Assembly (NCBI GenBank): GCA_046765875.1
Contig: JBKPSJ010000008.1
Location: 1 to 15,205 of the forward strand
DNA from: DASRHY01 sp046765875
GTDB taxonomy: Bacteria; Actinomycetota; Actinomycetes; Propionibacteriales; Kribbellaceae
Direction: 5' to 3'
DNA: 15,205 nt
This document shows, piece by piece, positions 6,545 through 12,849 of this stretch. The notes beneath the pieces are model-generated. The model was not told the origin of the DNA, searched no databases, and worked only from the letters and a program-made list of their open reading frames with translations. The position numbers and the translations under genes were made by a program. The first letter of the stretch is position 1. Every line of letters begins with the position of its first letter.

Positions 6545-7709
6545 GGGATATCTCTCCCACCAGGGATTCGAACGCTGCCAGTGCGCGGCGGATGTTGTCG
6601 ACTGAGTTGGCGTAGGAGAACCGCAGGTACCCCTCGCCGTACGAGCCGAACGCGGTGCCCGGCAGACAGGCGACCCCAGCGCGCTCGAGCAATAGGTCGG
6701 ACAGCGTCGCGGCGGGCATGCCAAGCTCGCGGACGTTGGGAAAGGCGTAGAACGCGCCGCCCGGCTGGACACAGGACACGCCCGGAACGGCGCCGAGGCC
6801 GGAAACGATCACGTCCCGCCGTTCGCGAAACGCCTCCGCCATCCGTTGCACGTCGTCCCAGGGGCCTTCCAGCGCGGCGATGGCCGCGTACTGGCTGAAT
6901 GCCGAGGTGCAGGAAACCGAGTTGATCACCAGCCGGGTGACCGGCTCCACCAGGTCGGGTGGGAACACGCCGAAGCCCAGTCGCCAACCGGTCATCGCGA
7001 AGGTCTTCGACCAGCCGTCGAGCAGTATCGTCCGGTCGGCCATGCCGTCGATGTCGAGCACGCTGTGGTGCCTGCCGCTGTAGGTCAGCGCCCAGTACAC
7101 CTCGTCGCTCAACACCACCAGGTCGTGCTCGATCGCGATTGCGGCGATCGCCTCGAGCTGTTCCCGGGTCGATACGCCTCCGCACGGGTTGTGCGGGGAA
7201 TTGAGTATCAGCAGCCTGGTGCGGTCGGTGACAAGCGAAGCCAACTCGTCCGGATCGACGGTGAAGCCGTTCTCCTCGCGTAGCGGCAGCGGCACCGGCT
7301 CGGCGCCGGCGAACGCGGCGATCGACTCGTACATCGGGAAGCCGGGATCCGGGTAGAGGACCTCGTCCCCGTCCTCGCACAGCGCGAGGATCGTGAAGAA
7401 CATGATCGGCTTCGCGCCCGGAGTCACCACGACCCGGTCCGGCGTGGTGATCATCCGGTTCGTGCGCCCAAGGAAGTCGGCCACGGCCGTACGTAGCTCG
7501 GGAATGCCCGGGGCCGGGACATAGTGCGTGTATCCCTTGTCCAGCCCGGCCTGCGCGGCCGCGACGATGTGTGCCGGCGTGTCGAAGTCGGGCTCGCCGA
7601 TCTCCAGGTGCACGATCTCGCGCCCGGTCCGCTCCAGCGCCTTGGCCTTGGCCAGCACCTCGAAGGCGGACTCCGTGCCCAGTCGATCCATCCGATGCGC
7701 AAGTCTCAC
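6537..7709 (-). CDS. PLP-dependent class I/II aminotransferase (aspartate aminotransferase fold)
   Basis: A 390-residue fold-type I aminotransferase. Visible residues are Asn174 in NSPHNPCGG (170-178), Asp202 in SDEVY (201-205), the PLP-binding lysine Lys235 in SKTFAMTGWRLG (234-245), and the substrate-carboxylate arginine Arg363 in YLRFSYA (361-367). It moves an amino group between an amino acid and a 2-oxo acid such as 2-oxoglutarate; substrate preference cannot be read from sequence. The GTG at 7709 has GAGAGGAG upstream at 5 nt spacing; an internal ATG (residue 7) is a less likely start. It is the first gene of the minus-strand run and overlaps the dehydrogenase by 8 bp. Its promoter must lie in 7710-7933, shared with the divergent kinase remnant. 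Confidence 0.93.
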   Translation of the reverse strand: MRLAHRMDRLGTESAFEVLAKAKALERTGREIVHLEIGEPDFDTPAHIVAAAQAGLDKGYTHYVPAPGIPELRTAVADFLGRTNRMITTPDRVVVTPGAKPIMFFTILALCEDGDEVLYPDPGFPMYESIAAFAGAEPVPLPLREENGFTVDPDELASLVTDRTRLLILNSPHNPCGGVSTREQLEAIAAIAIEHDLVVLSDEVYWALTYSGRHHSVLDIDGMADRTILLDGWSKTFAMTGWRLGFGVFPPDLVEPVTRLVINSVSCTSAFSQYAAIAALEGPWDDVQRMAEAFRERRDVIVSGLGAVPGVSCVQPGGAFYAFPNVRELGMPAATLSDLLLERAGVACLPGTAFGSYGEGYLRFSYANSVDNIRRALAAFESLVGEISHA

Positions 7710-7933
7710 GGCTGCTCCTCTCCAGAGCCGCTGATCAGACCATCACCCGGCGGTCGTGCGGATTGCAGCGGTGTGCAGCATTACGGCAGATGGATAGGTC
7801 GCCGGTAACCAATCATGCATCCGCAGGCACCAGCGACGACAGGCCCAGGGACATCTCCGGGGTCCTTGGTGATGAGTCGCGGTCCTACCTTGGTAGGACG
7901 CAGGCGGCGACGAGGCCGGCGTACGTTGACCAC
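7710..7933. promoter_or_regulatory. divergent promoter region between aminotransferase operon and kinase remnant
   Basis: This 224-bp gap separates two divergently read units and must hold promoters for both. The minus-strand ribosome site lies at about 7715-7722. I could not identify a convincing -35/-10 pair for either direction. The only striking element is the palindrome at 7882-7899, closer to the kinase side. Confidence 0.45.
7882..7899. promoter_or_regulatory. perfect palindrome, candidate response-regulator operator
   Basis: GTCCTACC and GGTAGGAC flank a TT spacer in GTCCTACCTTGGTAGGAC, 34 bp before the kinase GTG. Two-component operons of this type are often autoregulated, so this may be the binding site of the response regulator that appears to have been lost from this locus. 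Function is inferred from position and symmetry. Confidence 0.5.
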
Positions 7934-8821
7934 GTGAGCCGACTCCGGCTGTTCCTGTCTGCCTATGGCCTCGACGTTCTGATCGTCGTGGCAGCGGGCT
8001 GGAGTGCGGTGGGAACGGCTCGCCGCACAGATCATGACATGGGGACCGGTATCGTCGCCTGGCTCGAGGTCCTGGCGATCGCCGGGCTCATTCTCATCTT
8101 GCTGCTACGCCGGCGCTTCCCGTTCGCCGCGCCCGCGGCCCTGTGGGTGATCAGTGCGGCCCTGTCCTTCGTGGACGGCCAACTGGTTACCGGTCAACCC
8201 GGTGCCTTCCTCGCTGGGCTCGGAGCTGCCCTGCTGTTGGGCAATCTCAGCAACGACATTCAGGCACGGGTCGGCCTGGCCATCGTCATCGGCTGCTCGG
8301 CGATCATGGTTCACAACGACCCCACCATGTCGGCCGGCAGTATCGTCTTCGTCCCCGTCGAGTTCGCGATGGCTTGGCTCGTCGGCTTTGCTCTGCATGC
8401 ACGTACCGCGCATGCGGAGGCCGCGGAGGAGCGCGCGACCAGGGCCGAGCGCGACCGAGAGGCAGCGGCCCGCGTCGCCGTGGCCGAGGAACGAGGACGG
8501 ATCGCGCGTGAGCTCCATGACGTAGCGGCGCATGCGGTCAGCGTGATGGTCCTGCAGGTGGGTGCCGTCCGTCATCGGATGCCGGATTCCGATGCTGAGA
8601 ACAAGACGGCCCTCTCGAACGTCGAGCAGGTCGGCCGCACGGCTTTGACGGAGATGCGCCGCCTGCTCGGTGCGATGCGGCACGACGACGAGCAGCCCGA
8701 GCTCGTGCCGCATCCGGGTCTGGCGGACCTCGCGCGGACGTACGGCCGTGGGTTGACCTCAACTTTGCGCAGTCCGCGCTCTTCGAGGGATCGCTCACCG
8801 GCGAACAGTGGGCGCACATAG
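7934..8821 (+). pseudogene. sensor histidine kinase (NarL/DesK type), truncated before the ATPase domain
   Basis: The first 266 codons encode a normal membrane sensor kinase. There are hydrophobic segments at about 13-28, 42-58, 64-80, 90-103, 114-126 and 135-154, then a coiled linker (158-185), then a HisKA_3 dimerisation domain with the phospho-acceptor His195 in RIARELHDVAAHAVSVM. After HPGLADL (260-266) the family sequence stops. The last 29 residues (from ARTYGRG on) are Ser/Arg-rich junk, because the frame has crossed into a different gene read out of frame. The HATPase domain is missing, so autophosphorylation should be impossible. The GTG at 7934 is the likeliest original start but lacks a well-placed ribosome site. 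The intact ancestor would have been near 400 residues with a response regulator. Confidence 0.85.
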
Positions 8822-8898
8822 CGGTCACCGCGACCACCTGGATCGTCGCGCCGGCGCTCCTCGGCCTGCGCCTGGCCATGCGGTCCGAGGTGAAATAG
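8731..8898 (+). pseudogene. C-terminal remnant of an ABC-2-type transporter permease
   Basis: In a different frame from the kinase, a stretch of about 55 codons ends at TAG 8896-8898. It reads VRPWVDLNFAQSALFEGSL, then TGEQWAHIAVTATTWIVAPALLGLRLAMRSEVK. This is what the last part of an ABC-2 permease looks like: a periplasmic loop with an NFAQSALF-type motif, a final transmembrane helix, and a MRSEVK tail. It has no start codon or ribosome site of its own and lacks the rest of the permease. The junction with the kinase gene lies at about 8731-8745. The simplest reading is a single deletion that removed the kinase 3' end, probably the response regulator and the ABC ATPase, and most of the permease. 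Confidence 0.8.
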
Positions 8899-8911
8899 CT
8901 GATCACGGCCC

Positions 8912-8943
8912 GAGGCCTCCCGCTCCGTCGAGCGGGAGGCCTC
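8912..8943. terminator. bidirectional hairpin terminator
   Basis: GAGGCCTCCCGCTC (8912-8925) and GAGCGGGAGGCCTC (8930-8943) form a perfect 14-bp stem with a 4-nt loop. It sits between the permease remnant and the convergent ATPase gene and touches the ATPase stop codon. Confidence 0.85.
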
Positions 8944-11297
8944 TAGCTGTGCTGTACAGACAGGTTGCCGACTCGCTGGCCGACCCGGTAGGCGATCTCG
9001 AGCAGGACGATGCCGATGCCGGCCATCGCGGTGGCGCCGAGCAACCGTCTCGGAGTGACCTCGAGCAGGAAGATGCCGTGCGCCAGCGGAGGTATCAGGA
9101 CCGCGGCCGCGGCGAGCGCCGCCATCGCGACCACCAGCGCCAGCTTCCAGGCGCGCAGCGGGCGGGCGAGGAGTCCGAGGGTCCACAGCGACATGATCAG
9201 CACGACGATCGTGGTGACGGTGCGCGCCTCGGCGACTGTCGCCGCCGGGTCGATCACCGATACCAGCCGATACCCGGCGAACGCGCAGCCGGCGATCACG
9301 ACGCCGACCGGTATCGCGAACCGCAGCACCCGGCCGAGGAACCCGGGCACGTACCGTCGCGTGTTCGGGCCGAGTGAGAGTACGAACGCCGGCAGGCCGA
9401 TCGTCAGGGTTGAGATCAGCGTGAGCTGGATCGGTGCCAGGGGATAGGCCACCAGGGTGGTCGCGGTGACCAGGGCCAGCACGAGCGAGTAGACGTTCTT
9501 GATCAGGAACAGGTTGGCGGCTCGTTCGATGTTGGCGATCACCCGGCGGCCCTCGGCGACGACGTCCGGCAGGTGCGCGAACCGGCCGTCCAGCAACACC
9601 AGCTGGGCAACCGCGCGGGTCGCCGGCGATCCGTTGCCCATGGCAACACCGATGTCGGCGTCCTTGAGCGCCAGCGCGTCGTTGACGCCGTCGCCGGTCA
9701 TCGCCACCACATGACCGCGGCCCTGCAGGGCCCTGACCATCGTGCGTTTCTGGTGCGGGCTGACTCGGCCGAATGCCGACGCCCGCTCCAGTACGTCGGC
9801 CAGCTCGGCCGGATCGTCGGGCAGGGTGCGGGCGTCGACGGCATCGGCGGCGCCGATGACCCCCGGAACGCCGACGGCCGCCGCGACCGCGCCGACCGTA
9901 CGCGGGTTGTCGCCGGAGATCACCTTGAGCGCGACACCCTGCTCGGTGAAGTACCGCATCGTCTCGGCAGCATCCGCACGGATGTGCTCGGACAGCACCA
10001 CCAGGGCGACCGCGGTCAGCTCATCCGGCAGCGCGGGCAGGTCGTCCGCACGAGGTACGCCGCGGGCGAGGACGAGCACGCGGTTGCCGCGTACCGCCAG
10101 CGAGTCGGCCCGGGTCCTGGCGCGCCCGGCGTCGAGCACCATATCGGGCGCGCCGAGCACCCAGGTGGTCCCGCCGGCGGTCACCGACTGCCATTTGCGC
10201 GCCGACGAGAACGGGATTCGCGCGGTCGCGGTCGAAGCCGTAGCACCGAAGGCGGCTGCGAGCGCCACCGATGTCGCGTTGGCGTCCCCGGTGCCGGCCA
10301 TCAGCGCGAGCACGTCGCTCACGCGGTCATCGTTCTCGAGTTGTTCGAGGTGGTCGAAGATGACGTCGCCGTGGGTCAGCGTGCCGGTCTTGTCCAGGCA
10401 GACGACGTCGACCCGGGCGAGGCCCTCGACGGCAGGCAGCTCTTGGACCAGGGTCTGCCGCCGCGCGAGCGTGACGATCGCGAGCATGAACGCCACCGAC
10501 GTGAGCAGCACCAGGCCTTCGGGGATCATGCCGACGATCGCGGCCACAGTGCCGGTGACCGCGTCCTGCCAGGTCTTGTTGTCCGAGCTGCGGAACTGCG
10601 ACCACAGCAGCACCGGCCCGACCACCAGCAGAACCAGTGAGATCCAGCGCAGCAGCTTGGTCGTACCGGCGACCCGTTCGGACCGGGTGATCTGGAACCG
10701 CCTGGCCTCGGCCGCCAGCCGCGCCGCATAGGTGTCAGCGCCGACCGCACGAGCCTCGAAGTCGCCCTCGCCGGCGACCACGATCGAGCCGGACCGTACG
10801 TCGTCGGCGGGCAGCTTGTGGACCGGATCGGACTCGCCGGTGAGCAGTCCCTCGTCGATCTCCAGGCCGTCGGAGCGTACGACCGGGCCGTCGGCCAGCA
10901 CCTGGTCACCGATGCGCAGCCGGACCAGGTCGTTTTGGACCACGTCGGTGACATCGATCTCGGCCGGTACGCCGTCGCGGATCACCGTCGCCCTGGTGAC
11001 GTTGAGCAGGGCAAGCCGGTCGAGGGTCCGCTTGGCGCGTACCTCCTGGAAGATGCCGATCCCGGAGTTGGCGACCACGACGAAGCCGAACAGAGCGTTC
11101 TGCCAGCTACCGGTCGCGAGTACGACGAGGAACAGCCCGCCGAGCAGGCCGTTGAAGAACGTGAAGACGTTCGCCCGGACGATCTGCCCGACGGTGCGAC
11201 TGGTGCGTACCTCGACGGCGTTGGTACGACCCGTAGCAACCCGCTCCGCCACCTGTGCCGCGGTAAGGCCGGAGGCGACGACCGGCTCGACGGCCAC
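8943..11297 (-). CDS. ctpE: CtpE-like cation-translocating P-type ATPase
   Basis: A 784-residue ion pump of the inner membrane. Visible parts are the TRTVGQIVRANVFTFFNGLLG start (33-53), the actuator-domain loop TGES (153-156), the transmembrane ion-site motif PEGL (259-262), and the phosphorylation motif DKTGTLT (Asp302). KVISGDN (458-464) and the hinge motif TGDGVND (534-540) lie in the P-domain, followed by a C-terminal block of about six transmembrane helices. The VGQIVRANVFT opening, the PEGL motif and the overall order match mycobacterial CtpE, which has been linked to calcium uptake and cell-envelope integrity; the ion here is inferred from that likeness. There are no N-terminal heavy-metal-binding Cys motifs and no CPC motif, against a copper or zinc pump. 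The GTG at 11297 has GGAG 9 nt upstream. A tiny frame lies 47 bp upstream on the same strand. Confidence 0.9.
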   Translation of the reverse strand: MAVEPVVASGLTAAQVAERVATGRTNAVEVRTSRTVGQIVRANVFTFFNGLLGGLFLVVLATGSWQNALFGFVVVANSGIGIFQEVRAKRTLDRLALLNVTRATVIRDGVPAEIDVTDVVQNDLVRLRIGDQVLADGPVVRSDGLEIDEGLLTGESDPVHKLPADDVRSGSIVVAGEGDFEARAVGADTYAARLAAEARRFQITRSERVAGTTKLLRWISLVLLVVGPVLLWSQFRSSDNKTWQDAVTGTVAAIVGMIPEGLVLLTSVAFMLAIVTLARRQTLVQELPAVEGLARVDVVCLDKTGTLTHGDVIFDHLEQLENDDRVSDVLALMAGTGDANATSVALAAAFGATASTATARIPFSSARKWQSVTAGGTTWVLGAPDMVLDAGRARTRADSLAVRGNRVLVLARGVPRADDLPALPDELTAVALVVLSEHIRADAAETMRYFTEQGVALKVISGDNPRTVGAVAAAVGVPGVIGAADAVDARTLPDDPAELADVLERASAFGRVSPHQKRTMVRALQGRGHVVAMTGDGVNDALALKDADIGVAMGNGSPATRAVAQLVLLDGRFAHLPDVVAEGRRVIANIERAANLFLIKNVYSLVLALVTATTLVAYPLAPIQLTLISTLTIGLPAFVLSLGPNTRRYVPGFLGRVLRFAIPVGVVIAGCAFAGYRLVSVIDPAATVAEARTVTTIVVLIMSLWTLGLLARPLRAWKLALVVAMAALAAAAVLIPPLAHGIFLLEVTPRRLLGATAMAGIGIVLLEIAYRVGQRVGNLSVQHS

Positions 11298-11344
11298 CTA
11301 CACCCGCTCCGGAACCGTGTCGGCCGTCAAGTCCTCACCCCGCG

Positions 11345-11461
11345 TCAGTAACGCCCGTAGACCACATCGATCGTACCGATCGACGTCTCAGTGACGGTCT
11401 CCTGATATCCGGGCGCCAGACGCGGCCGCAACCGTGGCTCGCCGGGACCTTGTGACAGCAT
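11345..11461 (-). CDS. possible small protein (38 aa) upstream of the P-type ATPase
   Basis: I do not recognise this product. The ATG at 11461 has AAGGA four bases upstream, and the frame stops at 11345-11347, 47 bp before the ATPase GTG on the same strand, so the two could be cotranscribed. The peptide has a Pro/Arg-rich first half (PRLRPRLAPG) and a Thr/Glu-rich second half ending in IDVVYGRY. It has no cysteine, no transmembrane helix and no signal peptide. A leader plus aromatic-tailed core layout recalls RiPP precursors, but no modification enzyme is nearby and no known leader motif is complete. It may also be a chance open frame. Confidence 0.4.
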   Translation of the reverse strand: MLSQGPGEPRLRPRLAPGYQETVTETSIGTIDVVYGRY

Positions 11462-11494
11462 TGTGTCCTTGGGTCTGCTGGTGGCGTTGATTAC

Positions 11495-11510
11495 CAGGGC
11501 CCAGGCCCTG
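11495..11510. promoter_or_regulatory. 16-bp palindrome upstream of the MFS gene
   Basis: CAGGGCC (11495-11501) and GGCCCTG (11504-11510) form a perfect dyad with a 2-bp spacer, 67 bp before the transporter start and just upstream of the divergent small frame. It is a candidate operator; the binding protein is unknown, and no regulator gene adjoins the transporter. Confidence 0.4.
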
Positions 11511-11518
11511 TCCATGAG

Positions 11519-11552
11519 TCGGCGATCGGCGGGGCGTCCTGCCGATCGCCGA
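11519..11552. promoter_or_regulatory. 12-bp inverted repeat in the MFS leader
   Basis: TCGGCGATCGGC (11519-11530) and GCCGATCGCCGA (11541-11552) are perfect complements separated by 10 bp, ending 25 bp before the MFS ATG. As RNA it could form a stable leader hairpin; as DNA it could bind a dimeric repressor. Each arm is itself partly symmetrical around CGATCG. Confidence 0.5.
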
Positions 11553-11577
11553 ATCGGCCAAACCCAGGAGTTCGTCG

Positions 11578-12792
11578 ATGCCGTCGGTGCCCGCAGTCCG
11601 GGTTGCTGCTCCGTCGGCTGATGCGGTCCGTGCCGGTGTTCGCGCGACCTATCTGGCCTTCGGCGGCTCGGGGTTCGCCTTCGCGAGCTGGGCATCGCGC
11701 ATACCGCAGGTTCGCGATCGTCTGCACCTGTCGCCGGCCGAGTTGGGTCTGGTGTTGCTCGCCGTCGCCGCGGGGTCGCTGATCGCCCTGCCATTGTCCG
11801 GGCCGTTCATTCACCGTATGGGCTCAAGGCGCACGGTTGCCGGGATGGCGGTGTTGCTCGCCGTCGGCCTGGGGACGACGGCGGTCGGCTACCTGATCGG
11901 CATCGTCCCGGTTGTCATCGGCCTGTTCCTGCTCGGTTTCGCGAACGGTGCCTGGGATGTGGGGATGAACGTCCAGGGGGCAGTGGTCGAGCGCCACCTC
12001 GGCTGTTCGATCATGTCCCGGTTCCACGCCGGGTTCAGCATCGGCACGGTCGCCGGAGCCCTGATCGGCGCGGCCATGGTCGGCGGACGCGTGCCGGTCA
12101 CCACGCATCTGCTCGTCGTCGCGGTCGTTGTCGGGTTCGTCGTACCGTTCGGTGCCCGAGCGTTCGTGCCAGACGACGCCGGTGCCGAAACGCATCCGGA
12201 GGCTTCCGGGCCGAGACGTCTTCGGAGCGTCTTGGGTGCGTGGCTGGAACCGCGTACGTTGCTGATCGGCGTGTTCGTCCTGGCCTTCGCGTTCGCCGAA
12301 GGGACCGGCAACGACTGGATGAGCGTCGCCCTGATCGACGGTTACGGCGCACCGGCCGCGGTCGGTACGCTCGCGTTCGCCACCTTCCTCGCAGCGATGA
12401 CCCTTGGCCGATGGGTCGGTCCTGGGCTGCTCGACCGGTACGGCCGGGTGCCGGTCGTCAGGGTCCTGGCGGTCCTCGGAATCTGCGGCACGCTGCTGTT
12501 CGTCTTCGCGCCCCTGACTCCGCTGGCCTTCGCAGGGGCCGTCCTGTGGGGCGTCGGAGTCTCGCTGGGCTTCCCGGTCGGCATGAGCGCCGGCGCCGAC
12601 GAGCCCGCGCACGCAGCCGGCCGGGTCAGCGTCATCGCCTCCATCGGGTATTGCGCCTTCCTCGCCGGCCCGCCCGTGGTCGGCTTCCTCGGCGACCACC
12701 TCACCGTCCTCCGCGCCCTCACCGCAGTCGCCATCCTCCTAACGCTCGCCGCCCTTCTGAGTCCCGCCGTAGCCCCTCCCGATTCCAGCTGA
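11578..12792 (+). CDS. major facilitator superfamily (MFS) transporter
   Basis: A 404-residue polytopic membrane protein with about twelve hydrophobic segments in two halves, separated by a charged central loop (about 198-222, DDAGAETHPEASGPRR). GPFIHRMGSRRT (75-86) after the second helix is an MFS motif-A loop. RIPQVRDRL near helix 1, and NVQGAVVERHLG followed by SRFHAGFSIG in helices 4-5, recall the YbjJ/fucose-permease-like branch. The substrate and direction (sugar or metabolite uptake versus drug efflux) cannot be told from sequence. The ATG at 11578 is preceded by AGGAG with suitable spacing. The gene stands alone, with two palindromes in its leader and a terminator region after it. Confidence 0.9.
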   Translation: MPSVPAVRVAAPSADAVRAGVRATYLAFGGSGFAFASWASRIPQVRDRLHLSPAELGLVLLAVAAGSLIALPLSGPFIHRMGSRRTVAGMAVLLAVGLGTTAVGYLIGIVPVVIGLFLLGFANGAWDVGMNVQGAVVERHLGCSIMSRFHAGFSIGTVAGALIGAAMVGGRVPVTTHLLVVAVVVGFVVPFGARAFVPDDAGAETHPEASGPRRLRSVLGAWLEPRTLLIGVFVLAFAFAEGTGNDWMSVALIDGYGAPAAVGTLAFATFLAAMTLGRWVGPGLLDRYGRVPVVRVLAVLGICGTLLFVFAPLTPLAFAGAVLWGVGVSLGFPVGMSAGADEPAHAAGRVSVIASIGYCAFLAGPPVVGFLGDHLTVLRALTAVAILLTLAALLSPAVAPPDSS

Positions 12793-12830
12793 GCCGATCG
12801 GCTCGGGCGGGCTGCCGGAACGGCCCGCCC
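12791..12830. terminator. hairpin region between convergent MFS and Asp-box genes
   Basis: The perfect palindrome GAGCCGATCGGCTC (12791-12804) overlaps the MFS stop codon. It is followed by a second hairpin with arms GGGCGGGC (12805-12812) and GCCCGCCC (12823-12830) around a 10-nt loop. The pair probably ends transcription from both sides; a run of three A bases follows. Confidence 0.7.
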
Positions 12831-12849
12831 AAACCGGGTCGGGTTGGGG

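Noticed and set aside
9573..10731. Long plus-strand open frames opposite the P-type ATPase
   Set aside because: They have low-complexity Arg/Asp/His- or Ser/Ala-rich translations with no domains, while the opposite strand encodes every P-type ATPase signature in one unbroken frame.
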